From Maribacter arenosus (lineage in GTDB: Bacteria > Bacteroidota > Bacteroidia > Flavobacteriales > Flavobacteriaceae): 64,000 nucleotides of DNA. The notes below the pieces were generated by a model. That model was not told where the DNA came from. It did no database searches and saw only the letters and a list, made by a program, of their open reading frames with translations. Positions 42,162 to 53,153 of the stretch are shown in pieces. Where the stretch lies: assembly GCF_014610845.1 (NCBI RefSeq), contig NZ_JABTCG010000005.1, positions 248,001 to 312,000 on the forward strand. The letters are read 5' to 3'. The position numbers were made by a program, and so were the translations under genes. Every line of letters begins with the position of its first letter. The stretch's first letter is position 1.

Positions 42162-42701
42162 TTATGTATTTATCAAATAAATTTGGTCTTTACCATCATT
42201 CTCCTCCCACATGACCTTAACCCTTTCATTGTTTATCGCATCGACCTGCCGTCCCCTATAATCGGGTTGAATAGGCAAGTGTCTACTGAATCGCCTATCG
42301 ATCAAGGTCAATAATTCTATTTCGGAAGGGCGTCCAAAAGATTGTATAGCTGTCAATGCCGCCCGAATACTTCTACCGGTATAAAGTACATCATCGATCA
42401 AAACCACTTTTTTGTCCTCTACCAAAAAGTCGATTTTGGTCTGATTGGCTTCAAGGGGCTTTTCCCCTCTCCTAAAGTCATCCCTATAAAAGGTTATGTC
42501 TAAAAACCCGAGATCGATATGTTTTACCCCATATTCCTCTTTCAGTATTTTGGTAAGCCTTTTGGCCACAAAAGTACCCCCAAGCTGGATGCCAATCAAT
42601 ACGGTATCGGTAAAATCGAGATGATTTTCAAGTAATTGGCAAGCCAAACGATGAAGAATGATATTGATTTCCTTTGAGGAGAGTAGTACTTTTTGACTCA
42701 T
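42162..42701 (-). CDS. pyrR: Bifunctional pyr operon regulator/uracil phosphoribosyltransferase
   Basis: The 179-residue protein has the PRPP-binding motif VVLIDDVLYTGRSIRAAL (about 99-116), and LVEDKKV just before it. PyrR binds pyr mRNA or acts as a uracil phosphoribosyltransferase. No PyrR attenuator is visible in the short leader, so I keep the dual function as family knowledge only. Confidence 0.93.
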   Translation of the reverse strand: MSQKVLLSSKEINIILHRLACQLLENHLDFTDTVLIGIQLGGTFVAKRLTKILKEEYGVKHIDLGFLDITFYRDDFRRGEKPLEANQTKIDFLVEDKKVVLIDDVLYTGRSIRAALTAIQSFGRPSEIELLTLIDRRFSRHLPIQPDYRGRQVDAINNERVKVMWEENDGKDQIYLINT

Positions 42702-42773
42702 AATAGGCCAGCAACACTTTTGTTTGACAAAAATAGGGAATTATTACAAATAATCATTTATCCTGGAGCCAAC

Positions 42774-42810
42774 AAAAAAGCCCTGACGAATTCGTCAGGG
42801 CTTTTATTTT
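42774..42810 (-). terminator. Rho-independent terminator of rpsA
   Basis: AAAGCCCTGACGAATTCGTC followed by AGGGCTTT makes a near-perfect hairpin between rpsA and pyrR, with a T-run when read on the minus strand. Confidence 0.85.
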
Positions 42811-42842
42811 CCCGCTTGCATAGGAGTTTTATTTGGAAAAGC

Positions 42843-44684
42843 TTATTTCTTCTTTTTAGAACTAGCTTCCATTTTATCCTTTAACGCCTGTAAAGCTTCA
42901 TTAGCATCCCCTATAGTAGGTTTGGCTTCGTCAGCACTGGCTGCAGCTCTTTTTACTGCGGCTTTTACATTGCGTTGCTCTTCTTCCCTAAAGATAGCAG
43001 TATGGCTGGCAACAACGCGTTTGAAGTCCTTATTGAACTCAATGATCTTGAATTCCGCTTCTTCGCCTTTGGCCAATTTCTTACCATCCTCTTTTTCCAT
43101 ATGACGTTGTGGAACAAATGCAGTGATATCCTCATTAAAGTCTATCGTTGCACCTTTATCCACGATATCCGTGATGGCCGATGTATGTACCGTACCAACT
43201 GCAAACTCACTTTCATATTTATCCCATGGGTTCTCGGTGGTCTGTTTGTGACCCAAACTTAATTTGCGTCCTTCAACATCCAATTCCAATACCTCCACTT
43301 CCAAGGTATCCCCAACCGTAACAAATTCTGATGGGTGCTTGATCTTCTTGGTCCAGGAAAGATCGGAGATATATATCAAACCGTCTATGCCCTCTTCCAA
43401 TTCAAGGAATACCCCAAAATTGGTAAAGTTTCTTACGATTCCTTTGTGTCTAGATCCTACAGGGTATTTAGTGGTGATATCTGTCCATGGGTCAGGGGTC
43501 AATTGCTTAATGCCCAACGACATTTTACGATCTTCCCGATCCAAGGTCAATACTACAGCATCTACCTCATCACCGACTTTCACAAAGTCTTGCGCGGAGC
43601 GTAAGTGTGTTGACCAGCTCATTTCAGAGACGTGGATCAATCCTTCTACACCTTCAACGACTTCAATAAAGGCACCATAGTCAGCTATAACAACGACCTT
43701 ACCTTTAACTTTATCCCCAATTTTAATATCTTCACTCAAGGCATCCCAAGGATGTTTCTCCAATTGTTTCAATCCTAATTGGATTCGTGATTTGTTCTCA
43801 TCAAAATCAAGGATCACCACATTCAGTTTCTGATCCAATTCGACCACTTCATTAGGATGGTTGATCCTACTCCATGAAAGGTCGGTGATGTGTACCAAAC
43901 CATCAACACCACCAAGGTCGATAAAGACACCGTATGAAGTGATGTTTTTAACAACACCTTCAAGTACCTGTCCTTTCTCCAATTGGCTGATGATTTCCTT
44001 TTTCTGTTCCTCAATATCAGCTTCTATAAGGGCTTTATGTGAGACAACAACGTTTTTGAACTCATGGTTTATCTTAACCACCTTGAATTCCATCGTTTTA
44101 TTTACGTACTGATCGTAATCCCTAATCGGTTTTACATCAATCTGTGAACCTGGCAAGAAGGCCTCGATTCCGAAGACATCGACTATCATTCCCCCTTTGG
44201 TCCTACATTTAACGAAACCACTGACGATTTCTTCATTATCGTGTGCGGCATTTACCCTGTCCCAAGCCATTATGGTACGAGCCTTTCTGTGAGATAGGAC
44301 CAATTGACCACTTTTATCCTCACGGATATCGATCAATACCTCTACCTTATCACCCACTTTCAGGTCTGGGTTGTAACGGAATTCGTTCAAGGAAATAACG
44401 CCTTCTGATTTTGCGTTGATATCGATAATAGCCTCCCTATCGGTCAGATACACTACGGTACCTTGTACAACCTCTTCATCTGCTGTATCGACAAAATTTT
44501 CTGCAACCAACGTTTCGAACTCCTGAAGTTTGGAGTCATCCACACGTTCGATGCCTTGTTCGTACTTATCCCAATCAAAGTTTTCTAAAAATTCCTTAGG
44601 GTCCTGTACCGGTGTCTCCACCTTGGTTTCTTGGGTAGCTTCAGTAGTTTCCTCTACTGCTTCTGTTGCTTTTTCTTCAGCCAT
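42843..44684 (-). CDS. rpsA: 30S ribosomal protein S1
   Basis: The 613-residue protein has six S1 repeats, best seen in four with G-x-V...YGAFI/GVFIDL...GLVH/GLIH patterns (about 240-510). The acidic N-terminal leader (about 1-40) is rich in Glu and Thr, and the C-terminus ends in SSKKKK. It binds mRNA to the 30S subunit. It has its own hairpin terminator downstream. Confidence 0.96.
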   Translation of the reverse strand: MAEEKATEAVEETTEATQETKVETPVQDPKEFLENFDWDKYEQGIERVDDSKLQEFETLVAENFVDTADEEVVQGTVVYLTDREAIIDINAKSEGVISLNEFRYNPDLKVGDKVEVLIDIREDKSGQLVLSHRKARTIMAWDRVNAAHDNEEIVSGFVKCRTKGGMIVDVFGIEAFLPGSQIDVKPIRDYDQYVNKTMEFKVVKINHEFKNVVVSHKALIEADIEEQKKEIISQLEKGQVLEGVVKNITSYGVFIDLGGVDGLVHITDLSWSRINHPNEVVELDQKLNVVILDFDENKSRIQLGLKQLEKHPWDALSEDIKIGDKVKGKVVVIADYGAFIEVVEGVEGLIHVSEMSWSTHLRSAQDFVKVGDEVDAVVLTLDREDRKMSLGIKQLTPDPWTDITTKYPVGSRHKGIVRNFTNFGVFLELEEGIDGLIYISDLSWTKKIKHPSEFVTVGDTLEVEVLELDVEGRKLSLGHKQTTENPWDKYESEFAVGTVHTSAITDIVDKGATIDFNEDITAFVPQRHMEKEDGKKLAKGEEAEFKIIEFNKDFKRVVASHTAIFREEEQRNVKAAVKRAAASADEAKPTIGDANEALQALKDKMEASSKKKK

Positions 44685-44947
44685 TTGCTGATTTAAATTT
44701 GTATTCCGTAGTGCTGCAAGAGTTAAACAATGACTACAGAAGATGTTAAATTCATTTTTTTTATCTTCCCTTTTCCTCTTGATTATCTGTAAAAAAGGAG
44801 TGCAAAACTACAATATTAATATGGATTTACAAACAAGGCATGGTGCCCTATTTCTTAATCGGGAGTATTTTATTCATTTTTTCGTTAAATAGGGCATTAA
44901 TTCTTATCTTCACCTCTATAAATATTAACCGTAATTAAATTAAAACT

Positions 44948-45328
44948 ATGAGCGTAAAAGCAAAGTATCAGCCCGTTTTGGACCTTGGTGAAAAATTGGC
45001 AATCAAGGACGGCAAGGTTACTGAAGAGAATGGCGTTTTGAAAATCAAAGGCATTGCAGGAACCCAATATGAGAAAAATCTCTTATGGGATAAAATCAAG
45101 CAAATAGGCGGGGAACAACCTTCTGACCTTAAGGCCAATATTTCGGTTGCCGATGAATCCGTATTTCATAGACATACAGTTAAAAGTGGGGAATCGTTGA
45201 GTAAGATCGCTAAACATTATTATGGTGATCCGATGAAATATAAGCAAATTTTTGCCGCCAACACCAATATTCTCAAGAATCCGGATGTCATCCATCCTGA
45301 TCAGGTCTTGGTCATCCCGAACCTATAG
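44948..45328 (+). CDS. BON-LysM protein (Kbp/YgaU-like)
   Basis: The 126-residue protein has a BON-like N-terminal half (about 1-70, KIKGIAGTQYEKNLLWDKIKQIGG). A C-terminal LysM domain follows (about 76-124, HTVKSGESLSKIAKHYYGD...HPDQVLVIP). This is the layout of Kbp/YgaU, a potassium-binding protein. It has no signal peptide. It is divergent from rpsA and convergent with cmk. Confidence 0.85.
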   Translation: MSVKAKYQPVLDLGEKLAIKDGKVTEENGVLKIKGIAGTQYEKNLLWDKIKQIGGEQPSDLKANISVADESVFHRHTVKSGESLSKIAKHYYGDPMKYKQIFAANTNILKNPDVIHPDQVLVIPNL

Positions 45329-45344
45329 GAAAGAAGCACAACAA

Positions 45345-45377
45345 TTAAAAAAGACGTTCAATGAACGTCTTTTTTTT
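45345..45377. terminator. Bidirectional hairpin terminator
   Basis: AAAAAAGACGTTCA then ATGAACGTCTTTTTTT is almost a perfect palindrome with an A-run before and a T-run after. It serves the LysM gene and cmk, and overlaps the last codons of cmk. Confidence 0.85.
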
Positions 45378-46065
45378 GTTTGTTAATGACTCGGTTCGCA
45401 AAATGCAATATCCTACTGAACTGGTCTTCCAAGCCCATATCACTATTATCGAAAACAATGGCGTCATCGGCTTTTTTCAAAGGCGATATCTCTCGATGTG
45501 AATCTATATAATCCCTATTTTCCACATTCTTCAGTACCTCGGCATATTTCACATTTTCACCTTTATCCAACAACTCCTTATACCGTCTGGTTGCTCTTTT
45601 TTCCGGTGATGCCGTCATGAATATTTTAAGTTCTGCCTCAGGAAAAACAACGGTACCAATATCCCTTCCATCCATGACAATGCCTTTTTCCTCTCCCATC
45701 TTCTGCTGAATACTTACCAATTTCTTACGTACGGCATCGATAGTCGCCACTTTGCTCACCAATCTCGAAACATCCATGGCCCTGATTTCACGTTCCACGT
45801 TCTCATTATTCATGTACATCTCGGAAAATCCCAAGGTTTCATTGAAAACGAAATGGAGATTAATTTTGTCGAGTGATGAAATCAATCCAGGAACATCTTT
45901 ACTGTTTTCACTTATAAAACCATTGCGCATGGCATAAAGTGTAACCGCCCTATACATAGCACCTGTGTCAACATAGATATAGTTGAGCGCCTTGGCCAAT
46001 TGCTTTGCAATGGTACTTTTCCCGGTAGATGAATACCCGTCAATCGCAATAGTTATTTTTTCCAT
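45358..46065 (-). CDS. cmk: Cytidylate kinase
   Basis: The 235-residue protein has the P-loop IDGYSSTGKST (about 8-18), YVDTGAMYRAVTLYA (about 31-45), VMDGRDIGTVVFPEAELKIFMTAS (about 130-153) and the RRYKEL motif near 160. It phosphorylates CMP and dCMP. The final codons lie in the shared terminator hairpin. Confidence 0.95.
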   Translation of the reverse strand: MEKITIAIDGYSSTGKSTIAKQLAKALNYIYVDTGAMYRAVTLYAMRNGFISENSKDVPGLISSLDKINLHFVFNETLGFSEMYMNNENVEREIRAMDVSRLVSKVATIDAVRKKLVSIQQKMGEEKGIVMDGRDIGTVVFPEAELKIFMTASPEKRATRRYKELLDKGENVKYAEVLKNVENRDYIDSHREISPLKKADDAIVFDNSDMGLEDQFSRILHFANRVINKQKKDVH

Positions 46066-46106
46066 ACCTTAAAAATAGATAGAAAAAAGAGAACGTCTAT
46101 AAATGC

Positions 46107-48557
46107 CTATAGCTTTTTTGCGTTCTTTACTTTCTGGTTTGTAATCGCCAAATCGATGACCTCACTCATATCGTTAACATAATGAAAGGTAAGTCCTTTT
46201 AGGTATTCCTCCTTTATTTCCATTATGTCCTTTCTATTATCCTCGCATAAAATAATTTCTTTGATCCTAGCCCTTTTCGCTGCCAAGATTTTTTCTTTGA
46301 TACCACCTACAGGTAGTACTTTACCCCGTAATGTAATTTCACCGGTCATCGCCAAACTCTTTTTGACCTTTTTCTGGGTAAACAACGAAACCAAGGAGGT
46401 AAGCATGGTGATACCCGCACTGGGCCCATCTTTTGGGGTAGCCCCTTCGGGCACATGGATATGTACATTGTATTTATAAAAAACACTGGGGTCGATACCA
46501 AAACTCTCTGCATTCGATTTTATATACTCCAAAGCGATGGTGGCCGATTCTTTCATAACCTGACCTAAATTTCCGGTAATATTCAAGGCACCCTTTCCTT
46601 TCGATAGAATCGATTCTATGAAAAGGATATCGCCCCCTACACTGGTCCATGCCAATCCCGTGACTACTCCGGCCACATCATTGTTCTCATACTTGTCCCT
46701 TTCCATTCGGGCAGGTCCCAATATCTTTTCAACATCCGTATTACTGATTTTTATATTGTACTTCTCCTCGATGGCTATTGATTTTGCCGCATAACGCACC
46801 ATTTTGGCAATTTGTTTTTCCAAAGAACGCACCCCGGATTCCCTAGTATATCCCTCAACGATTTTTTCCAATTGGGGTTTTCCTATTTTCAGATCTTTTG
46901 AAGAAAGTCCATGTTCTTTCAATTGCTTTGGCAACAAATGCCGTTTCGCAATTTCCACCTTCTCCTCAATAGTATATCCGGTGACATTGATGATCTCCAT
47001 TCTATCCCGTAAAGCAGGTTGAATGGTAGAGAGGGTATTTGCCGTAGCTATGAACATAACCTTGGATAGGTCGTAGCCCATTTCCAGAAAATTATCATGA
47101 AACGAATTGTTCTGCTCGGGATCCAATACTTCTAACATTGCGGAAGAAGGGTCGCCTTGATGGCTACTGGACAGTTTATCGATCTCATCAAGAATAAATA
47201 CGGGATTTGAGGTTCCTGCCTTTTTTATGCTTTGGATAATCCTACCCGGCATCGCCCCGATATACGTCTTTCGATGACCACGAATCTCGGCCTCATCGCG
47301 TAGTCCGCCCAAGGACATCCGAACATACTTTCTGCCCAAAGCCTCAGCTACCGACTTGCCCAAAGAGGTTTTACCAACACCTGGAGGCCCGTATAAACAG
47401 AGGATGGGAGACTTCATATCGTTTCGTAGTTTCAACACCGCTAAGTACTCGATTATACGTTGCTTAACATCCTCCAATCCGTAGTGGTCCCGATCCAATA
47501 TCTTTTGAGCTCGCTTTAAATCGAACTTATCCTCTGAATATTCATTCCAGGGTAAGTCCAAAAAGAGATCCAAATAATTTCTTTGAATGGAATATTCCGC
47601 AACTTGCGGATTCATACGCTGCAATTTCGCAAGCTCTTTTTCAAAATGCTCGGCAACTTTGGCATCCCATTTTTTGTCCTTGGCCCTTAAACCCATTTCA
47701 GTGATTTCCTCATCATAGGAAACCCCGCCCAATTCTTCCTGAATGGTCTTCATCTGCTGGTGCAGGAAGTACTCCCGTTGTTGTTGGTCCATATCACTTC
47801 TCACCTTGGATTGAATTACATTCTTCAATTCCAGTTTTTGAAGTTCCACATTCATATATTTCAAGGTAGCCAAAGCCCGATCTTTAAGATTATCTATCTC
47901 CAATAGCTCTTGCTTTTCCTTTACTTCCAAATTAAGATTGGAGGAAACAAAATTGATCAGAAACGAATTGCTTTGTATGTTTTTAATGGCAAAAGAGGCC
48001 TCACTGGGAATATTCGGGTTGTCCCTTATGATTTTTAAAGCTAAATCTTTTATAGACTCTATGATAGCCAAGAATTCCTGGGCATCCTTGCCCGGTCTTT
48101 TTTCCATTGTTTCCCTCACCGTTGCCGTGATATATGGCTCTTCGGTAAGTACCTCGGCCAATTCAAAGCGTTTTTTACCTTGTATGATAACCGTGGTATT
48201 ACCATCGGGCATTTGAAGCACTCGTAATATTCGAGCTGCAGTACCTAAAGTATGGATATCTTTGACACCTGGGTTCTCGGTTTTTTCATCTTTCTGCGCT
48301 ACAACACCGATGACCTTCGAACCATTATTGGCATCCTTTATCAATTTAATCGATTTATCCCTACCTGCCGTAATCGGAATTACCACCCCCGGAAACAAAA
48401 CCGTGTTGCGCAAAGGCAAAATGGGCAAGGTTTCAGGCAACCTTTCATTGTTCATTTCCTCTTCATCCTCAGGGGTCAATAAGGGTATCAACTCAGCATC
48501 CTGGTCAATACTTTGTAAGGACATATTGTCAAAATTAGCAAATTTAGAATCTCCCAT
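46107..48557 (-). CDS. lon: ATP-dependent protease Lon
   Basis: The 816-residue protein has an N-terminal LON domain (about 40-245). The AAA+ part has Walker [13 protein letters not shown] (about 389-400), [10 protein letters not shown] (about 452-461) and the sensor region. The protease domain has the catalytic Ser in [10 protein letters not shown] (about 710-719) and Lys in [10 protein letters not shown] (about 753-762). It degrades damaged and regulatory proteins. Confidence 0.97.
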   Translation of the reverse strand: MGDSKFANFDNMSLQSIDQDAELIPLLTPEDEEEMNNERLPETLPILPLRNTVLFPGVVIPITAGRDKSIKLIKDANNGSKVIGVVAQKDEKTENPGVKDIHTLGTAARILRVLQMPDGNTTVIIQGKKRFELAEVLTEEPYITATVRETMEKRPGKDAQEFLAIIESIKDLALKIIRDNPNIPSEASFAIKNIQSNSFLINFVSSNLNLEVKEKQELLEIDNLKDRALATLKYMNVELQKLELKNVIQSKVRSDMDQQQREYFLHQQMKTIQEELGGVSYDEEITEMGLRAKDKKWDAKVAEHFEKELAKLQRMNPQVAEYSIQRNYLDLFLDLPWNEYSEDKFDLKRAQKILDRDHYGLEDVKQRIIEYLAVLKLRNDMKSPILCLYGPPGVGKTSLGKSVAEALGRKYVRMSLGGLRDEAEIRGHRKTYIGAMPGRIIQSIKKAGTSNPVFILDEIDKLSSSHQGDPSSAMLEVLDPEQNNSFHDNFLEMGYDLSKVMFIATANTLSTIQPALRDRMEIINVTGYTIEEKVEIAKRHLLPKQLKEHGLSSKDLKIGKPQLEKIVEGYTRESGVRSLEKQIAKMVRYAAKSIAIEEKYNIKISNTDVEKILGPARMERDKYENNDVAGVVTGLAWTSVGGDILFIESILSKGKGALNITGNLGQVMKESATIALEYIKSNAESFGIDPSVFYKYNVHIHVPEGATPKDGPSAGITMLTSLVSLFTQKKVKKSLAMTGEITLRGKVLPVGGIKEKILAAKRARIKEIILCEDNRKDIMEIKEEYLKGLTFHYVNDMSEVIDLAITNQKVKNAKKL

Positions 48558-48774
48558 AGTATATTTTCAGCCATTCTGTCAGATATGTAACAGCAATAGG
48601 CATTTTTTAGTATTTAAAAAAAGTCCAACAACGTCCTTAGCCCTTTGTTTTAAAGCCATAGCACGCATCATTTCATGCTATATTGGGCAATTCCTGTGCC
48701 AACAGCCACAATTATTTTCTGTAAACTGTAACATTGGTTAAATTAGGCTATCTATTAAGTAAATCAATCACTTT

Positions 48775-49329
48775 TTGAGCCACGAAAGAGAACATACTGA
48801 TGATTTAATACAATTGTGTCTTAAAGGGAACCAAAGAGCACAAATGGAAATTTACAACCGCTATTATAAAGCGATGTATAATACATCGTTGCGAATTGTA
48901 AAAGATAGTGCCGAAGCTGAAGATGTAATGCAAGAATCGTTCTTGAGCGCGTTTACGAAACTGCATACGTTTAAAGGTGAAGTAACCTTTGGATCTTGGT
49001 TAAAACGCATTGTTATAAACAACAGTATATATCATTACCGAAAGCAACGCAAAAAAAATGAGGTTGCATTGGACGATATAATGTACAAGGTCGAAGATAA
49101 TGATGGAGTTGCTTCGGATCATGTGTTTACCGAACTGAAGGCTCAAAAAGTGATGGAGACCATGAAACGGTTAAAAGATAATTACAGAATTTCTTTGACC
49201 TTACATTTGATAGAAGGCTATGATTATGAAGAAATCAGTACCATAATGAATATAAGCTATGCCAATTGTCGTACGATGATTTCCAGGGCAAAAGAAAGCT
49301 TACGTAATAAAATGATAAATGCTTACTAA
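48775..49329 (+). CDS. RNA polymerase sigma factor, ECF type
   Basis: The 184-residue protein has sigma region 2 (MEIYNRYYKAMYNTSLRIV...AEDVMQESFL, about 24-56) and region 4 (LTLHLIEGYDYEEISTIMNISYANCRTMISRAKESL, about 143-178). It shares a 1-bp stop-start junction with the next gene, the usual partner arrangement for a membrane or anti-sigma protein. Confidence 0.95.
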   Translation: MSHEREHTDDLIQLCLKGNQRAQMEIYNRYYKAMYNTSLRIVKDSAEAEDVMQESFLSAFTKLHTFKGEVTFGSWLKRIVINNSIYHYRKQRKKNEVALDDIMYKVEDNDGVASDHVFTELKAQKVMETMKRLKDNYRISLTLHLIEGYDYEEISTIMNISYANCRTMISRAKESLRNKMINAY

Positions 49330-49889
49330 TGGAAAAAGATGAGTTTAAAGAGTTGTTCAAGGGCCTGGAAGGGACTTTTGATACCGAGGAACCCAAAGCA
49401 GGGCATAAAGAACGGTTTCTGGAAAAATTAAACGATGCCAACAATGTAGTGGGCTTCCCAAGACCAACAAAGAATTGGTGGAGACCCTTATCGATCGCTG
49501 CTTCCATAGCCGTGCTTTGTTTGATCGCCATTGGGGTATATACCTCGAGGCCAAGCTTGGATGAGCAAGTTGCCCAGATCTCACCAGAAGTAAGCAATAC
49601 ACAAGTTTATTTTGCCAGTTTGATCGAGGACCAGGTAAAGCAGCTTGAAAATGAAAGTTCCCCAGAAGCACAGCAGATCATTAGTGATACCATGATACAA
49701 TTAAAAAAGTTGGAAGCCAATTACAAGCAATTGGAAAACGACCTGATCCATGGTGGCAATGACAAACTGATCTTAAGTGCTATGATCACCAACTTTCAAA
49801 CACGAATAGACCTATTACACGATGTCATCAATCAAATAGAAACAATTAAAAACTTAAAAAATCATAACGATGCAAACTTTACTATATAA
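49329..49889 (+). CDS. Single-span membrane protein, probable anti-sigma partner
   Basis: The 186-residue protein has a cytoplasmic N-terminus (about 1-48), one transmembrane span (about 52-72, SIAASIAVLCLIAIGVYTS) and a coiled-coil-like periplasmic part. Position directly after an ECF sigma gene suggests an anti-sigma role, but no zinc anti-sigma motif is seen. It overlaps the following gene by 20 bp. Confidence 0.75.
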   Translation: MEKDEFKELFKGLEGTFDTEEPKAGHKERFLEKLNDANNVVGFPRPTKNWWRPLSIAASIAVLCLIAIGVYTSRPSLDEQVAQISPEVSNTQVYFASLIEDQVKQLENESSPEAQQIISDTMIQLKKLEANYKQLENDLIHGGNDKLILSAMITNFQTRIDLLHDVINQIETIKNLKNHNDANFTI

Positions 49890-50958
49890 ATACGTTACCG
49901 TGCTGTTTTTTATAGCACCGATGATCCTTGCCGCCAATGATGGCGTACTTAAGGGGAAGTACACGAAGGAGAAAACCATAAAAAAAGAATATAGCGTTAA
50001 TTCCAATGCCCTCTTAAAGGTAGACAACAGTTATGGCAATCTTAACATTACTTCTTGGAATGAGGATCGTATCCTCATCGAGGTCCATATCAAGACCAGT
50101 GGCAACAATGAGGATAAAGTGCAAAAGAAACTTGACGATATTACCGTTGATTTTGAAGCCAACAGTGAAATGGTCTCTGCGAAAACAATATTTAATAAGA
50201 ACAAGAGTAGCTGGGGATGGAACTGGGGCAACAATAATGTGAATATGCAAATTAATTACACCATAAAATTACCGGTAAAGAATAGCGTTCATCTGAACAA
50301 TGATTATGGCAATATCGTTTTGGACAGGGTCGATGGCCATGCCAAAATCAACTGTGATTATGGTAGATTGGAAATTGGCGAACTTCGGGGCAGAAACAAC
50401 TATTTGAATTTTGATTATACCTCCAAGTCCAGCATTGGTTATATCAATAGTGGTGAAATCAAGGCCGACTATTCCGGTTTTACAATTGAAAAAGCAGGTG
50501 ATCTTAAGCTGAATGCAGATTATACGAATTCTACAATCCATCAAATGGAAAACCTACAATACTCCTGCGACTATGGGAATATTGAAGTTGGCGAAGTCCA
50601 AAATATACATGGAAATGGGGATTACATCAATGTGAAACTGGGGACCGTTCACGGCAATGTGGATATCAATGCGGACTATGGTTCCCTGAAAATATTGGAA
50701 ATGGCAGAAGATGCAGGCAATATAGACATCAGTTCGGATTATACGGGTATCAAGATAGGATATGCTCCCCAGTACCATTTTGATTTTGAAATCAGGGCTG
50801 AATATGCCGGTGTGAGCGGTAAGGAAGATTTTGAGATCAACATCAGTACTGAAAAATCGAACAATCGATATTATAAGGGGTATTATGGGTCACCCAATAG
50901 TGGCAACTCAGTATCGATAAACAGCGAATACGGTGGAATAACATTTACAAAAAAATAA
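49870..50958 (+). CDS. Exported beta-solenoid protein (DUF4097-like)
   Basis: The 362-residue protein has a signal peptide (residues 6-22, ending LAA). The mature part is built of many short repeats with NDYGN, CDYGR, ADYSG, ADYGS and SDYTG turns about 20 residues apart, forming a right-handed beta-helix. This fits the DUF4097/adhesin-like group found next to sigma factors in Bacteroidota. Function unknown. Confidence 0.75.
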   Translation: MQTLLYKYVTVLFFIAPMILAANDGVLKGKYTKEKTIKKEYSVNSNALLKVDNSYGNLNITSWNEDRILIEVHIKTSGNNEDKVQKKLDDITVDFEANSEMVSAKTIFNKNKSSWGWNWGNNNVNMQINYTIKLPVKNSVHLNNDYGNIVLDRVDGHAKINCDYGRLEIGELRGRNNYLNFDYTSKSSIGYINSGEIKADYSGFTIEKAGDLKLNADYTNSTIHQMENLQYSCDYGNIEVGEVQNIHGNGDYINVKLGTVHGNVDINADYGSLKILEMAEDAGNIDISSDYTGIKIGYAPQYHFDFEIRAEYAGVSGKEDFEINISTEKSNNRYYKGYYGSPNSGNSVSINSEYGGITFTKK

Positions 50959-51007
50959 TCAATCAATCAGACCCTTAGATAAATCCTGGGTCGTAAAAAA
51001 TATAGGC

Positions 51008-51733
51008 ATGAAAAAAATAGCAACATTGGGTTTCGTCGTATTATTCACTTTATCCTGTTCCGCACAATGGGGTAAAAGAATAAAAGGTAATGGTAATGTG
51101 ATCACCATTGAAAGATCCACCGGTGATTATGATGCCATTGGAATATCAGGATGGTTCGATGTGGACCTAGTAGCAGGGAAGGAAGGCGAAATTTCATTGA
51201 AAGGCGAAGAAAACCTATTAGAACACATTATTACCGAGGTCAAGGATGGCAAATTGGTCATTAAGGTTGAAAAAGGAATGAATCTAAGACCTTCTTCTTG
51301 GAAAAATGGAATTCATATTACGGTACCTGTTGAAAGCATCGATGCCGTCTCCCTCTCAGGTTCAGGGGATATCGTTGGGAAAACCACCATAAAAACCGAT
51401 AATTTCAAGACCTCAATGTCTGGTTCTGGCGATATTACCTTAGCGATCGAATCCGACACTATCGAGGCCACCATGTCTGGTTCCGGAGATATTATGTTAA
51501 GTGGATCTACCTCAAATTTTGAGGCCACTATTTCAGGCAGTGGGGATATAAAGGCCTATGAATTGGAGGCCGACCATGTTAATGCGACAGTATCTGGGTC
51601 TGCGGATATCAAAGTAACAGCAAACAAAAGCTTAAAAGCAAGGGTGTCTGGATCCGGCGATATACATTACAAAGGAAATCCCGAAAAAGTGGATACCAAA
51701 ACCTCTGGTTCCGGGGATATAACAAAAGTATAA
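51008..51733 (+). CDS. Head GIN domain (DUF2807) lipoprotein
   Basis: The 241-residue protein has a lipobox (FTLSCS, Cys 17). It carries seven copies of a SGSGDI/SGSADI motif about 15-20 residues apart, the hallmark of DUF2807 beta-solenoids. It closes the sigma-membrane protein-DUF4097 operon; a possible envelope-stress or adhesion function is inference. Confidence 0.85.
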   Translation: MKKIATLGFVVLFTLSCSAQWGKRIKGNGNVITIERSTGDYDAIGISGWFDVDLVAGKEGEISLKGEENLLEHIITEVKDGKLVIKVEKGMNLRPSSWKNGIHITVPVESIDAVSLSGSGDIVGKTTIKTDNFKTSMSGSGDITLAIESDTIEATMSGSGDIMLSGSTSNFEATISGSGDIKAYELEADHVNATVSGSADIKVTANKSLKARVSGSGDIHYKGNPEKVDTKTSGSGDITKV

Positions 51734-51778
51734 CCTGTTTATATACAGGCAAATCAAAAAGCGAACAACAATCAGAAG

Positions 51779-51810
51779 AAAAGTCCCGACCTTATAATGT
51801 CGGGACTTTT
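51779..51810. terminator. Bidirectional hairpin terminator
   Basis: AAAAGTCCCGAC and GTCGGGACTTTT form a perfect 12-bp stem around an 8-bp loop. It lies between the GIN gene and the convergent MFS gene, and overlaps the last codons of the MFS gene. Confidence 0.85.
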
Positions 51811-53135
51811 TCCTGTTTTTTATGGTTCACCCGGGTCAACAGAAACATCCCTATAAGAAAGAACAGGCCCAAAAAAATAATGGCGTTTCGCATACTTCCA
51901 GAGTATTGGGCCACAAAACCATATAAAAAGGTGCCTATAACGATGCCTATCTTTTCGGCCACATCATAAAAACTAAAAAATGAGGCCGTATCCTTTGTTT
52001 CAGGAATAAATTTGGAGTAGGTCGATCGGGATAAGGCCTGGATACCACCCATGACCATCCCTACACAACCTGCGGCGATGTAAAAATCAATAGGGGTAAT
52101 CACATAATAGGCATAGATACATATAAAGACCCAAAGGATATTCACCACGATCAGGGTTTTGATGTTGCCGAAAACCCTTGAGGCAAAAGCGGTCAAAGTT
52201 GCCCCTAGAATCGCTACGATCTGAATGACCAAAATACTTACAATAAGCCCTGTAGTGCGTTCGGTATCCGAACCCCATTGTATTTCTTCTTCCCCAAAAT
52301 ATGTAGCGATCAACATGACCGTCTGCACCGCCATGCTATAAACAAAAAAGGCCCCCAAATACCGTTTTAACCTGATTTCATCACCCAATTGATGCCAGAC
52401 CAATTTCAACTCCTTGAACCCATTCAAGATAATGTGGTCCCGTTTGCCTACTTTTTTAAATCCTTTAGGTAAATGATAAAAGGTATACTGGCTGAAAACT
52501 ATCCACCAAATACCTACCGTAACAAAAGAATATTTCATGGCCTTTATTTCAGCCGCTTCCCCTACATCACTTTCTATACCAAAGAAATCCGGATTCATGA
52601 CCATGGCCAAGTTGAACAAGAGAAGTAACACACTGCCAACATAACCCATCGAAAACCCTTTTGCACTTATACTGTCTTGTTGTTCTGGATAGGCCACATC
52701 AGGCAAATAGGAGTTATTAATGGCAAAACTTACCCAAAAACCCACCAATCCGAAAAAATAACAACCCAACCCTAGGTAAATATTCTCCAATGAAAACCAA
52801 TACAATCCTATACAGGAAATTCCTCCTAAGTAGCAGAATATTTTAAGAAACAATCGTTTGTTCCCCATATAATCGGAAATGCCCGCAATCAAAGGAGTAA
52901 TAATCGCTATGAACACAAATGCCAAGGAAGTAACGTAACTTATAAGAGGTGCCCTTGCTATTTCACCACCAAAAATAGAAACCTTTTCAATATTGGCGAC
53001 CCTAAAAAGGGCTCCATAGAAAATAGGGAAAATCGCAGAGGAGATGACCAAACTATAAACTGAATTGGCCCAATCATAAAAGGCCCAGGCATTCAATAAT
53101 CTTTTACTGCCCTTTATGGCCAATGTTACAGTCAT
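51792..53135 (-). CDS. MFS transporter, UMF1/Atg22-like
   Basis: I choose the ATG at 53135 (447 residues, MTVTLAIKGSKRLLN...); a longer frame adds 38 residues that read through the upstream terminator region. The start matches the UMF1 family, which begins with ...NAWAFYDWANSVYSLVI. About 12 hydrophobic spans are present. It probably exports or imports small molecules across the inner membrane; substrate unknown. Confidence 0.85.
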   Translation of the reverse strand: MTVTLAIKGSKRLLNAWAFYDWANSVYSLVISSAIFPIFYGALFRVANIEKVSIFGGEIARAPLISYVTSLAFVFIAIITPLIAGISDYMGNKRLFLKIFCYLGGISCIGLYWFSLENIYLGLGCYFFGLVGFWVSFAINNSYLPDVAYPEQQDSISAKGFSMGYVGSVLLLLFNLAMVMNPDFFGIESDVGEAAEIKAMKYSFVTVGIWWIVFSQYTFYHLPKGFKKVGKRDHIILNGFKELKLVWHQLGDEIRLKRYLGAFFVYSMAVQTVMLIATYFGEEEIQWGSDTERTTGLIVSILVIQIVAILGATLTAFASRVFGNIKTLIVVNILWVFICIYAYYVITPIDFYIAAGCVGMVMGGIQALSRSTYSKFIPETKDTASFFSFYDVAEKIGIVIGTFLYGFVAQYSGSMRNAIIFLGLFFLIGMFLLTRVNHKKQEKVPTL

Positions 53136-53153
53136 AGATATTGATATAGGATC